Source of the DNA: Vandiemenella viatica
Lineage: Eukaryota > Arthropoda > Insecta > Orthoptera > Morabidae
Direction: 5' to 3'
Length of the DNA stretch: 64,000 nt
Assembly (NCBI GenBank): GCA_031002005.1
Contig: CM061921.1
Location: 173,112,935-173,176,934, forward strand
In this document: positions 44,301 through 55,300 of the stretch, piece by piece
Layout of the letters: every line of letters begins with the position of its first letter
Numbering within the stretch: position 1 is the stretch's first letter
The notes under the pieces: model-generated
What the model was told of the DNA's origin: nothing
Databases searched by the model: none
The model's input: the letters and a program-made list of their open reading frames with translations, nothing else
Position numbers and translations under genes: made by a program

Positions 44301-45340
44301 TAGTTAAAAAGAAACCTCTCCTAACCCTGTGTTTAGGCCTATCTCTGTGGTAATTGTTTCAATCTTGTAATGTTTTTCTGAGAAAATAATCTTGGAAACA
44401 GTTCGTTCTAAGTTTGATAACATTGTAAATCGTTAACGCAACGTTTCTTGAATCAAAATCTGTGTTACTTTTAATAAAGAGGAAGTTGAAAGAAGTAATA
44501 TCAGGCTATCAAGTTATTATGTAATTCACATGTTTGTGGGCTCATAATATGAAGTACAAGTGGGTTCACATTATTTGTTTCAAACTTTAAGGTATGATTA
44601 AGGATTTTGAAGAATATGTTTTTTGTTTTTGCTTTAATGGCACAGATTTCAAAACACTATTTGTTGCATAGAACGGCTGAGGCGATATTAGTGCTTGATT
44701 TGAGTACAGCCCTCCAGCAGTCCAGAGATCATGTAACTGGGAGTCAAATACTGGTCACGGCAGCCACCGCATCCCACCTCATTCCGTATCAGCTGTGACC
44801 AATGGGATGTAGGACCTCGACGCCAGTGACGGCGTCAGAGGGAGGAGTGCTGATTACTTGCTTCTATAGTTTTACAGGACGAAGTGAGTCCAAGTAAACG
44901 GACATCATTTTTTTTGGTTGAAACATCTCATCGGCTAAATAACAGCAAATTAATTCGTTTAAAGGAGATCCAACAGCCTTGTTTAGTAATGTTCTCCACT
45001 GAAACAGGTTTTTCTTTGCAACTACGTCTTATACCCTGAAATATCCGTACATTGGTGTATGATAGTGATGTAACATGTGTCACCGGAAGAAAACTACACT
45101 GAAGTGCTATAAGTCATGTCATAGAAAGATGAAATTATCCACATTGTGGTAGCAGCGCGAAAGAAAAGTAAGCCGTGCACTGGTGTTATTTTCATTATAC
45201 TCTCTTGATTTGTGTGAAAGGTTTTATGACGTGATTACGCCTCACAACATGAATTAACAAACTTTGCACTCGGAATGGTAGTTGGCGCAGGATGCGTGAG
45301 GTATTCCATTTCGGAAATTCGTCCTTAATTCAACATTCCT
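44301..45340. other. Spacer without recognised gene
   Basis: Mostly AT-rich; a GC-richer segment at about 44690-44840 is not recognised. The start of the decayed Tc1-like element may lie in the last 200 bp. Confidence 0.4.
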
Positions 45341-45344
45341 CCAT

Positions 45345-45915
45345 TCACCGTGTCAAGAGGGTCGACATGGACATTGCAGAAGCCGGCAACGTGTCATTAA
45401 TGACCTGACGGAAAAAGTGACGTCTACCTCGAGGTTTTAGTGTTAACACACAGGCAACACTATGTAAAAGAGCAGTAACACTACTTGTGGGACATACGAC
45501 AGATATGTCTGTGGAGACATTGCAGTGAAATTTGACGGTGATGGTATTATAGCTACATAAGTCGAACGCGAATTCCTCTGCTAACAAAACGCCATCGGCT
45601 GCAGCTTCTCTTCTCGGTTCATTAACATATCAATTGAACACTAGATTCCTGTTAAAAGGTTGCCTGGTTAGATGAGTCACAATTACAGTTGGTAAGAGCT
45701 GATGGTATGTTTCGAGCGTTGTGCAGAGCCCATGATGAACTCATGGACCCAAGTTGTGTGGAAGGCACTGTGCAATCTGGTGTTGGCTCCATCCTGGTAT
45801 AGGCTGTGTTTACGTGGCATGGACTGGGTTCTTTGTTCAAACTGAACCATCCATTGAATTACTTGAGTCAATGCCGCTTCGGGATGCTGCACATCGCTTG
45901 GCAAAAGGGATATTA
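45345..45915 (+). pseudogene. Decayed Tc1-like transposase
   Basis: The clearest part is at 45659-45793: VAWLDESQLQLVRADGMF, with the first catalytic Asp at 45671-45673, then HDELMDPSCVEGTVQSG and VGSILV followed by a TAG in place of the usual tryptophan. Upstream, INDLTEKVTSTSR near 45393 fits the DNA-binding half. Downstream, FTWHGLGSLFKLN continues in the same frame, after which the QDN and SPD blocks are lost. It belongs to a different Tc1 subgroup from the element at 41822. Confidence 0.65.
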
Positions 45916-46349
45916 AGAGGCACCCCATACTTCTGGCACTTCAGTGTATATCGAGGACTCTTCTGTAGTATAATCATCTGGCAGATAATACTGTAAAGGG
46001 TATTTAGTTGTTAGCTATATGCGGATAGGTTTATGTGAAGGGAGGATTTCCCGGCGTGTTGATGGACAAGACTACTGTTGAATGCGGCTATCAATTTTTC
46101 GGTGCTCCAAAGATACTATTAATAAAAGTTAGCGCCATTTGACAAAATATCAAGTATTCCGCGCCACTTTCGTACACCCACTCACAACATTTTGTGAATA
46201 TTACGCTCTTAAAATGAATTCTCTAGTCGTTTCTACTGAAACCATCAATTTATACTGTTTACCTTAAATGAATTTCTCCAATCAAGTGTTCCAACGTGCG
46301 TATTTGTTCCTAAAACGCATTTACTGAAGTGGGAATTGTGGTGTATCCT

Positions 46350-46545
46350 TATTAGGGCGAGCGAAGCGAGACCTTACATTAGGCGACAGATTATACACAT
46401 CTAGTGGAACACTCTCTGAAAAAACTGCCGCACCTAAAGGCGTGAAATTGAACAAACTAATTCAAAGTCAATTCTAGATGTGCCATCAATCATTATTTTT
46501 GTAAAAAATAAATAAATTATAATTGTTTTTATTCCTGCATGCTAG
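46350..46545 (+). mobile_element. Helitron-related fragment
   Basis: Shares order and sequence with the Helitron 3' region at 49770-49960: TTATTAGGGCGA, GGCGTGAAATTGAAC and AATCATTATTTTTG occur in both. The terminal hairpin and CTAG are absent; the fold-back-family copy at 46548 lies directly after it. Confidence 0.5.
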
Positions 46546-46547
46546 CA

Positions 46548-46964
46548 AGGAGAGATCTTCAGTTTGGAAATCGCTATCGTAGTACGAACAAGTCTGGTAA
46601 ATAGTACGTCACCTGTGATTTCTCGCCCTAAAGCATTTCTGTCTGGTGGACCTCCGTTTAAGAGAAATCGATGGGTTAAGATTGTAAAAATTTTGCCTAA
46701 ATGCGTTATACCGCTACGGAAGATCACTTGTTAGTAACGTGGTTTTAGCGCTGCGCGTTGAGGCGATGGATTTATGAGTGGGGGGTCCTCAGTTCGATCC
46801 CACTACCCGCGAAGATTTTTTTTCTGTTTGTATTTTTTTTCCTTTGCGAAATACCCAAATGATGAATGATGTAAATCATAGAAACATTTGAAACAAAATT
46901 TACGTGCACACCAAGATCATTTCATGATGTATATCCTTCCACAGTCACTTATTCTCCTGAAAGT
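46548..46964 (+). repeat. Single-arm copy of the fold-back family
   Basis: Matches one arm of the element at 29362-30503: GAACAAGTCTGGTAAATAGT, CCTCCGTTTAAGAGAAATCG, GCGTTGAGGCGATGG and the B-box-like CAGTTCGATCCCAC. It then continues through GTAAATCATAGAAACATTTG to ACAGTCAC, following the right arm's inner sequence. There is no inverted partner here. Confidence 0.7.
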
Positions 46965-47043
46965 GAAATATTAATTTAATTTTTTGTATTAAAGTTTATC
47001 TATGTAGTTGAATGTTCTTTGTAAATAAATCTGTGACTTTTTT

Positions 47044-47347
47044 GAATGTAGATGCATCGGTTTTGTAAATAAAAAAAAAAGTCCTGCTCCTCCCCTTAAT
47101 CAGTTATTTAAATAACTATATAATTTTAGTGACAGACTATATACAGTTTAACCAAAACCAAAATTAAAGAATAAAAGCAAGGTACACCTAATCGGTACGC
47201 TTCAAACTTTAATCGAAAATAACGTTGCCGTAATCTGTGATTTATGTAAATGTAGATGAAGCGGTTTTGTAATTATACAAAGAAATTCCGCTGCCTCCCT
47301 TAATTGGTTATTTATATAACCGTATAATTTTAAGGCTAAACTATGAA
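47044..47347 (+). repeat. Tandem duplication, ~204-bp period, 2 copies
   Basis: Two related ~100-bp blocks start at 47044 and 47248: AATGTAGATG, GCGGTTTTGTAA-like, CTCC-TTAAT and GTTATTTAAATAAC or GTTATTTATATAAC in the same order. Confidence 0.65.
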
Positions 47348-47725
47348 AAGCTTAATGACAATCAAAATTAAAACACACTCAACATGGAGATTTTGAGAAC
47401 TGTTTAACGGGAGAAATATCTTTCTACGCAGCTGAAACAAAACCAAAAATGCATGCAGGTCGGTAGTTTAATGAAGCAGAACACAAAAACCATAAAATAT
47501 TTGATAAAACTAGAGGTCTTACTATGCAATGGAATTACTCGGAATCCGCTTCTACAACACTGTCTGCATTTCAGAGAAAATGGTTACGCCTCCAAGATCA
47601 CCGACCCTCTGATATCGACCAGTTGCTGTCGGTAAGTGACTTAACGAAAGGTGTTTTCGTCACCTTATCTTCATAAAAATATTCCATACTTCTTCGTATT
47701 GTCCCCCCACCCCCCCACGAATTCC

Positions 47726-47915
47726 CAGTTGGTTAACGCTCTGGCCTCGCATTCTGGAGGACGCGGGTTCGAATCCCCGTCCGGTCATCCAGATTTGGGT
47801 TTTCCATGGTTTCCCCAAATCACTCCAGGAAAATGCTGGGATGCTTCCTTCAAAAGGGCCTTGGCCGATTTCCTTCGCGTTACTTGCCCCCAGTCCTTGC
47901 TGGAGTCCCACTATT
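47726..47915 (+). repeat. tRNA-derived SINE, nearly complete
   Basis: Head without its first ~15 bases: GGTTAACGCTCTGGCCTCGC, then the B box GGGTTCGAATCCCCG. The full middle and a partly changed 3' end (TTGCCCCCAGTCCTT) follow. No clear target duplication was found. Confidence 0.82.
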
Positions 47916-48702
47916 CAAAAATGTTCTAGAATCAACCACAGCCAGTCAACTGCGTGCTTCAATGTGAAAGAAGGGGCAGCATTATTTGTTACTGTAATAG
48001 AATTGTGTGTCATATCTTTTTGATGTAGCGGAATAACGAGTTGTGATCAAGTAATTCGAGATTTACGAAACGATTCGGATCGAGGTAAGTGACAACAGAT
48101 GATTATTTTTATTTGTCGACTTTCTTTAACAGGAGTAGTTTCTGTGTTATATTCGTGCAATATATCGTTAACTATTCAGTTTTCAGACAAATCTACTGAC
48201 TTTTTGTAATGCAAGCACAGTGACTTCCATCTTCATCTGCCACTGATGCTCGTAACTTTTTGAGGAATTGACGAACATAATTTGTACCGTAAGAGCAGCA
48301 AGGCACATGTGTATTATCTGTCCTAACCACACTTCAAGCAGTCAGTCGCTTCCGGAAGCAAAACTTTAATTTGTCTACTGATACCAGAAAAATAATAGCC
48401 ATCCACATTTAGTTCAGTTAACTGCACGGTATCTGTATTTTTCCTACAAGAAATCGTATAGATCATTCGATAGGGAATTTCGTTAAGCTAACAGTAAATA
48501 TACATTACAATAAGGTTACACGTTCCGTATCTAGTGTAAAAATGTTAGAAGGTGAAAGCAACGGAAAACTTTAGGAAATTTCTGAACAGATCTGAAGTTA
48601 AATTTTTGTAAGTATTTGAATCGGTGGGATGAATTTTCGGTCAACTGGTGCATTTTCACTTGTGTTCGTGGTTCATATTTCACAGGTACCATGGTTATCC
48701 AC

Positions 48703-48791
48703 GGATGGTCTGGTAGCTTAGTGGTTAAGGCTCTTGCTTCCAAAAATTTAGTTGTTCCTTTGCGGCGTTCGAGTCCCAGCAGTAATCAGGA
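48703..48791 (+). repeat. tRNA-like SINE head of a second type
   Basis: GGTAGCTTAGTGGTTAAGGC fits an A box, and GGCGTTCGAGTCCC (about 48764-48777) a B box 45 bp later. It differs from the common SINE head and is interrupted directly downstream by a common SINE. The acceptor stem does not pair, so it is a repeat rather than a tRNA gene. Confidence 0.6.
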
Positions 48792-49041
48792 TTTTTTTGT
48801 TTGTTTTACTTATTGCTTTACGCCTCTTCGACGGCTAAGGTCATTAGAGGCGGGATGGGACTGGGGACAAGGAACGGGAAAGAATTCGACCATGGAAATT
48901 TTGAATGAAGCATCCCGGCATTCGCCTGGAGTGATTTGGGGAAACCATGGAAAACCCAAATCTAGATGCCCGGAAGGGGATTCGAAACCGCGTCCTCCCG
49001 AATGCGAGGCCAGAACGTTAACCGATCACCTACCACGCTAG
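48792..49041 (-). repeat. tRNA-derived SINE, complete
   Basis: Minus-strand SINE from its T-rich tail (+ strand ATTTTTTTGTTTGTTTTACT) through GGTCATTAGAGGCGGG, the middle, the B box and the head ending at CCTACCACGCTAGG. Imperfect flanks AGGATTTTT and AGGAATTTTT may be the target duplication. Confidence 0.82.
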
Positions 49042-49770
49042 GTAGGAATTTTTAAGAGATGTGTTTGATCATTTGAGCTATGCCAGGTAGCTCCGTGGTT
49101 CGGATTCCACGTTAAACTGTAGGTCCCAAATGAAAGGAACTGGCCATCATACCTCTGACACAATGGCTTAGTATGCCTTCTTCAAAAGGATCCAACCAAT
49201 CTTCGGGTTGTGGACTAAGTTAGTTTCTTATTATTTTCCACTTACATGGGACGCGGATTGGATACATAGTCCAGAGTTCAATTCTTTGACTTTTTTTTTC
49301 AGCGAACGTTCTCCATACTGTAATGAACATACATAATCCTTCAGTTAAAAGGTGTTTAAAATAGTTAACAATAATTTCACTGTCAGGTTTGCATCACTTT
49401 AAATAAATAAAGATTTTTTGAGAAAGAAAAATTATTTCTTTTGATCAATCGTGTTTTCCTTTAAGACAGAAGTAAGGTACGAAAATGTTGCTATGTAAAT
49501 AAATACAGATTGTACATAATTACATTAAATATTAATTCTGACTTTCGTTTTTAGACCATAAAAACGAAGAAATATTTCTCACAATGAATTCATACCTAAT
49601 GAAAGCGGGTACAATGCTGACATTTTCGTTCCTTTATTACTATTCCTGTGCTGGAAAACCGATAAAATATTATTCATCAATTGTGTCACATTAAAAAATT
49701 TCCGATCTGGACGTATGTGTCCACAAAGTTTGTAAGTCAGAATCTTTCACTGATGTTATTAGGGCGATAG
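49042..49770. other. Spacer without recognised gene
   Basis: Contains a short tRNA-like GGTAGCTCCGTGGTT at about 49088 and otherwise AT-rich DNA without recognised features. Confidence 0.4.
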
Positions 49771-50083
49771 ACAATAGCCGACAATTTTTAGATTTTTGTG
49801 GTAAATGTTTTGAAAAAATTACTGTACGTCTAGACGTGAAATTGAACATAAATTAATTCGTCCTAATAATTATCTTAAGGTGTGTCTTTAATCATTATTT
49901 TTGCAATAATTGTAAACATTTGTATTATTTTTATTAGCATATATATGTAATGCCTGGAGTGATAACGGTTCGTTTTGAAAATTATTATCAGCAGGGATTT
50001 TGATGATAGTAATATCTTTAATTGTATATAATATTTTTGTAACAAAACTTCGCGAGTCACCACAAAGCCGTGCTTTTAGCTAG
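49771..50083 (+). mobile_element. Helitron 3' end
   Basis: The end has the Helitron hallmark: a short hairpin AAAGCCGTGCTTT (50064-50076) followed shortly by CTAG at 50080-50083 and then a T. The same end occurs inverted at 54219. The upstream sequence is shared with 46350-46545. The 5' TC end was not found. Confidence 0.65.
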
Positions 50084-50479
50084 TATAACTCTAAATTATT
50101 GTATTTAAATGTCGGATCATTTCTGCTATGTTCAAATGAAACTATCCGGTATAAAGAGAATTTCAACAGCAAGCAACAATAGTTTTTTGGATTTTCTATA
50201 TTGTCTTGACTATATGACGTTTTTTCTGTGGATATGATAACATCGGTACAAGAATGTTGAGAATGTGAATCCAGATGTTTTTGTATGTTTTACTTCCGCT
50301 TAAAGTTCTGTCGATGTTGTTAAGAACGAAGGGGAAACTAGTAGGTGTCGTCTCTCAGTGAGTAGTGTAAGTCTTCTTTTGTGTTAGTAGATCAGGCAGA
50401 CAGACGATGTAGCTTCAATTGAATGGCTAACATACCAACAATCTTTTTCTTCAGCGACTTCGTTGACTAATGCAGTTGG

Positions 50480-50670
50480 GGCACAGTGGGAGGAGAGATA
50501 AGATCAGGGAAATGCGATGCCATACTGATGTACTTATGTTTTCTTTTTTCCTTAATGCCTTTAAAGATTGGTTGCACAGAGTGGAAATTATTTAAGTTGA
50601 TAAGCACCCTCTGCAACTCACAGTTTTGAAAACTGAGGGGGATGAAGTTAAGTTATTCAGTAAAGCCGGT
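50480..50670 (+). repeat. CR1-like LINE 3' fragment
   Basis: Matches the end of the copy at 43227-43420: IREMRCHTDVLMFSFFLNAF corresponds to EIRCRTDAYMYPFFLGAI there. Both are followed by AAGCACCCTCTGC-like sequence. Only the extreme 3' end is present. Confidence 0.65.
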
Positions 50671-51944
50671 AAGCTGGGATGGGTCCAGTGTGGTAACTCT
50701 ACTCCAAATTGTTAGGTTGTTTCCGAGAAGAGAAATTTGGCAATCTTAATACATTTAACCGACATAAAATGATGTGAATTGTTTATGCATGTAGGGCTAT
50801 ACTAGAATGTTGTGGAATTCTTTAGGATTTCATATAAGTGGTGTAAATGTACCCGAGATCTACTAAGTACATAGCCTCCATTTCACCAAAAAATGTTTAA
50901 TAGTTTCAAAACTATTTAAATTTTTTAATTCTGTGTCACAAGACCCTTTCTCACGCGAAGTCACTTCATACCTAGGTTTTTTCCTTTATATGGCACATAC
51001 ATCAGATTATACAGAATCTTGTCATGTGTGGTTGGTCAGAAAAAGAAATACCCACTTCTGTACTAGGCAAAAGCCCACAACAATTAATAAACAAATATTA
51101 AAATTTATTCAAATCCTTCCGTCCTCCTACGTATAAAAGGGACAATTTTAAAATCACTTGAAAAGAATTGTTAAATCACTGCAATAAGGATAGTAATCTC
51201 AAGGATTTTGGTGGACGCGATCTCATCAATGGACCCCCGCGAACTCCATTCTTTACAGTTTCTGTTACATAAAAACTCATTCACAGGCCCACAATACCAA
51301 TTCAAAATAAACTAAAATTCATAATTTTCTAACCATTTCTTATCCTTCTCCTGTTTGACTTCAAAATTCCACCCCGGTCCATTACAAGAATTTGAATGGT
51401 ACGCCGTCACGGCACGTCGTAAACGATCATCTGTGTTACTGATGTATCAACTCAGGAAGTTTTACGTCACAGACTAAAAGTTGAGCATGCCTGTAGGTTA
51501 ATTAATTTCGACACATACGGTAAATCCCATTTTCCCCACAGCAAGTACTTGTATCATTCTTCTTTCCGCTCAATTTTTGTTAGGCTCTAACATGTAGTCC
51601 GCTGCCTAACGAATCTGGTCTGGGATTAATTCTATCGGGTAATAAAACTGGTGTTTAGCGAGTCAACGAAACGGCTGCTTCATCAGTTTGTACTTGTGAA
51701 ATTCCTCACAGACAAACGTATCTGGTATCTTCGATTTGTGGATCTGGATTCTGCCAGTTGCAATCCGTCACTGTCGCAATAAATGAAACAAAGACAGCAC
51801 TTCAGACTCCTTCGTTTTTAAGAGTCAACGGACATCATCGTCCTAAAATTCTGCCCTAAGACAATCAAACATTATCGGCACAAACCCATCATCAAAATAC
51901 GCCCATCATTCCGCTACAGTCTTGCGTGGTATTATAACATCTTG
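50671..51944. other. Spacer without recognised feature
   Basis: AT-rich on the left and nearer balanced composition on the right. No repeats or coding motifs recognised. Confidence 0.5.
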
Positions 51945-51955
51945 ACTATCGAGCC

Positions 51956-52201
51956 ACCGAGCGTGGTGGTGTAACGGATAGCGTTCTGGCCTCGCATTCG
52001 GGAGGACGGCGGTTCGAATCCCCGTCCGAGCATCCAGATTTGGGTTTTCCATGGTTTCCCCAAATCACTCCAGGTGAATGCCGGGATGCTTCCTTCAAAA
52101 GGCCATGGCCGATTTCCTTCCCATTCCTTGCCCCCATCCTTTCCCGTCTCTAAAGACCTAGTTGTTATAGGAGACGTTAAGCAGTTAAAAAAAAAAAAAA
52201 A
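51956..52201 (+). repeat. Full-length tRNA-derived SINE with 11-bp TSD
   Basis: The reference copy for this window: 246 bp. The head is ACCGAGCGTGGTGGTGTAAC, the A box is in GTGTAACGGATAGCG, and the B box is CGGTTCGAATCCCCG. The middle (CATCCAGATTTGGGTTTTCC) and 3' end GACGTTAAGCAGTT lead into an A tail. ACTATCGAGCC flanks it exactly at 51945-51955 and 52202-52212, so it is young. Confidence 0.95.
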
Positions 52202-52238
52202 ACTATCGAGCCCGACATCGCTTCAATATTTGTTTCTT

Positions 52239-52370
52239 GCCGGCCCTGGCAGTATAGGGGCTAGCACGCTGGCCTCACATTGTAAGGGTCACCGGATCGA
52301 GTCGGGCCGCGGGCATGGGTGGTTTTAATTAAGTGTTGTGTTCGTCTTGTGCTGTCCTTACTGTAGTGTC
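52239..52370 (+). repeat. tRNA-like SINE of another family
   Basis: Begins GCCGGCCCTGGCAGTATAGG, with a GGCTAGCACGCTGG A-box region and a B-box-like GGATCGAGTC. GGCATGGGTGGTTTTAATTA and GTGTTGTGTTCGTCTTGTGC follow as the SINE body. The 3' boundary is not defined. Confidence 0.5.
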
Positions 52371-52554
52371 CACAATATCATGATTAATGCCTGATACAAC
52401 AGTTGGTACAAAAACAAATTCGAGCTATTTGTTTCTTCGTCAGACCGCCGAGCCCCATGCACAGATTTCTCCTGACGTGTACTTCCTCTTTTCTTTTTCT
52501 TCAGTTGGTGACAGCCATTATACCTTCAGATGTTTGTATTGGGTGAAACTAAAT

Positions 52555-53215
52555 TACCGGTTGGCGATTAGCGGCATTGTCTTGGACCTTTAGAGATCCC
52601 GGCGGGAGAGGGGCGAAATTCTCGGCTACCGATACATAACCCTCGGAATCGCCGTAAGAATTCTGAGAATTCTTCTCTGGTTTCCCGAAGTTTGAGCTAC
52701 CTTCTAGGAACATTACGAGACTGCCTCGACCCTCGTCTTGCGGCGCATGTGATATCACATTCACCTCGAATCTGACGTAATGACGTCCGTCTCCTCCACC
52801 CTTCTTCTCGTAGTGATTGCCGTATTTGTGTATGGGCCTCAACAGTTTTTGAAAGTGCTATTTATGGTACTTGTCACCTTATTCTTTATGGTGCCATGAT
52901 GGTTTTTCCTCCACCCAGACCGAATGTTCTCGGGACTGGTCGGAACCAATCTTCTCCAAATATTGTTGCTGTGTGGTAATGACAATCAGATTGATTTGAC
53001 GTCTCACCAGCAGGGCGAAATGCGTGCTGATCGCCGAAATCAGTTCAACGTCCGTCGATCTGGATGGTGTGCATAGTCTGAGGCGTAAGCAAACATGCTA
53101 CTTTCGCCTCAACGTCTTGATTTATTTTCACCGCCACAAGTGCTCCAAACAGGCTGGGATATGATGCGGATGAAAGTGTACTTCCACGTACCATTTTCCT
53201 TGCCGTCTCCATTTT
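52555..53215 (-). pseudogene. Unrecognised broken coding region, possibly an endogenous viral remnant
   Basis: Minus strand, GC-richer than its flanks. One frame (about 53215-52890) is open for over 100 codons apart from one stop near 53058, and is rich in Gly, His and Phe in its second half. A frame change near 52850-52890 leads to a second open segment (52842-52552) of 97 codons with a Gly-rich start and a Ser/Asn-rich end. Together they look like one protein of about 210 residues with one frameshift and one stop. I cannot name the family. A viral structural-protein remnant is one possibility by composition; a host exon or TE protein is equally open. Confidence 0.35.
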
Positions 53216-54218
53216 TTAAGTATTTGCAAAGAATATCCTTCATAGCAGTAGCACAAATAAATGTGGTTGAGGGCTACTCACCACACATTTTACAACGAAT
53301 TTACCATGTCTGTAGCGTCACTTAAAATAATTTCGTATGAAATACACTACAGCTGACTGTTTAACATTATTTTAAGATCGATAAATATATATATTCGAAA
53401 ACTGAGATATTTTGATTGTATAAATTGCAAACAACGTGAAAAGAAAGTGGAAGCAGAACCAGTGGAAATCTGTTAGAATTAAAGTATACAGCCGTGGAAA
53501 ATATGGAGAGGTTTCAGCTCTTTCTATTGAAGAAGAATGTTGAGTGAAAGAAAGCCAGTTCGACGCATCGGTGTGGTTTAGGCAACGGAACTGCCCACAT
53601 TTGACGTGGAGTAACACAATATCGTCACACTCAATCAGCCTGGTGTTTTTATTTCGGTAAACCTTCTCTGAAATAAGTGTTGTAGCAGTATCTGTTGCAT
53701 ACCCAAATGAAATGTTTATATGGAAGGAAAAGTTAAAACATACCCACCACTCACTAAAATTGAAGGGAAGAGAGCATCCGCAATTGCAACACTCCACAGA
53801 AACAAAAACATAATATTCCGGGCTATGCCAGTATTCAACAAAATAGAACCATGTGATTGATTTAAGCCTGCTCTCACAGACAATACCGCAACTAGTTCCT
53901 CTTGTGTACTTAAATAAAATGCTAACTTAAAAACAATATTTTTTGTTGTTGATTGTTTGACTAAAGAAAGTCGTATTCACGTTAACACTTTCAGGAATAG
54001 GAACCTTTATATATATATAGTTGGTATACTGCCAACAAATCTGCTATCTATCCACAACAATAGTTATATAATCAAATAAGTTATACTCCATGCTTACTCC
54101 GAATCATAAATCGTGAACTGGGTACCAAGCTTTGCATAGTTAAACCATATACTAAAAATGCAATGAGAACTTTCATTAGAGAAGTGGGGAGAAATGTTGG
54201 TTTTTCATAATCATTATA
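53216..54218. other. Spacer without recognised gene
   Basis: Includes an open minus-strand stretch (53797-53372) whose composition looks random. On the + strand, SVRIKVYSRGKYGEVSALSI near 53470 is the only protein-like segment; its family is not recognised. Confidence 0.35.
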
Positions 54219-55300
54219 CTAGCTAAAAGCATGGCTTTGTGGTAGCTCCCAAAGTTTTGTTAAAAGAAATATTATATCGTACTCAAGAAATTAATAAATA
54301 ATCATAAGAATTTTAACATTTAAACTTATTGAACTATCAACAAAAACCTTTGTTTTAGTTTGTTGACAAAAAATAATTAGTACCATCTGTGATAAGACAC
54401 AATATTGAAATATTTTTAAAAAAATCTATTCATTTAAGTTGGTTTTAATCAGGTAGAAAATTTTTCTTTCCAATATATTCCTGTTTTCTACATTGAAAAA
54501 AAACTTGAGTTTTTAATATTACTAATTCTGTCATAAGAATATCTTATTTAATGCTAGCTTTCTAAAGTTTTTACTCTTGATAAAGCATTACATGTTAAAC
54601 CTTCAGAAGCTTCTTTGTCTCGAATACCTATAACAACTTTATCCAATGTTTAACCTTGAGCTTTATTAATTGTTATTGCAAAAGCTAATTGTAATGGAAA
54701 TTATTTTCTTGAACAAGTGATATTCCTTCTTTTACAAAATTTGGTTGTGGATGGAATTGGAACACAACCACTATTTTGATAAGTTAAATGAAAATAATTC
54801 AAAATGAACCATTATCACTCGTGGAATTTGATCAGTCGGACTTAGATTTTCTTGATAAATAATATCCTGAACATAACGTAAAGCTCCATTCACTAATCCT
54901 TTTTCGACCCAAAAATTAGAGCGTAACATAACTTTAGATCCGATATACAAAGTTATAAATGGTTCCAGTCCACCTAATAATTCAGCACTTGCTGATTTTG
55001 CTGCAGAACAGTTTTGAACAGCTGGAATATAAGCAACAGGTTGACGCAATTCTTTTAGTTTTTGATGGCTAAATTCTTTTACATCTTTATTTGCTGCAAG
55101 GATCTTTTAAAAACTTATATTCTTGTAATGGAGAAATTTGTAGGAAACGTGTCATCGATTGTAGCATCGCCATTCCCTATACGATATATTTGTTGAGTTT
55201 CATTTTCTGGGAATGATACTGATAAAAAAACAGTATTTTTGAATACTTGATTTGCATAACAATTTCCCTTCTAATAATTCAGCCTGAATGTGGATTTGTT
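54219..55300 (-). mobile_element. Helitron, 3' part with helicase remnant
   Basis: On the minus strand the 3' end reads AAAGCCATGCTTTTAGCTAG and stops at 54219, followed by T, the same hairpin-CTAG end as the copy at 49771-50083. Inside lies a PIF1-type helicase remnant. The rolling-circle initiator domain and the 5' TC end were not found; the upper boundary is approximate. Confidence 0.72.
54560..55200 (-). pseudogene. Helitron PIF1-like helicase, C-terminal part
   Basis: Reading from high to low coordinates: QQIYRIGNGDATIDDTFPTN, then RQPVAYIPAVQ and LYIGSKVMLRSNFWVEKGLV with NGALRYVQDIIYQ at 55049-54771. In another frame follow PLQLAFAITINKAQG (about 54655-54700) and TLDKVVIGIRDKEASEGLT with ALSRVKTLES. 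The last blocks are helicase motifs V and VI, including the final Arg finger region. This enzyme unwinds DNA ahead of rolling-circle transposition. Several frame changes show it is dead. Confidence 0.75.

Noticed and set aside
46376..46392. GCGAGCGAAGCGAGAC hairpin as a Helitron 3' terminator
   Set aside because: It forms a small hairpin, but no CTAG follows and the Helitron similarity continues past it.
48703..48791. tRNA gene with A and B boxes
   Set aside because: Box spacing fits, but I could not form an acceptor stem, and it sits at the start of a repeat-like sequence.
51956..52040. True tRNA gene
   Set aside because: A and B boxes are present, but acceptor arms do not pair, the sequence continues into a repeat body with an A tail and has a target duplication. 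It is a SINE head. The same applies to 47726, 58402 and 58762.
53372..53797. 141-codon minus-strand open frame
   Set aside because: Composition looks random, no motif, and no continuation; likely chance in AT-rich DNA.
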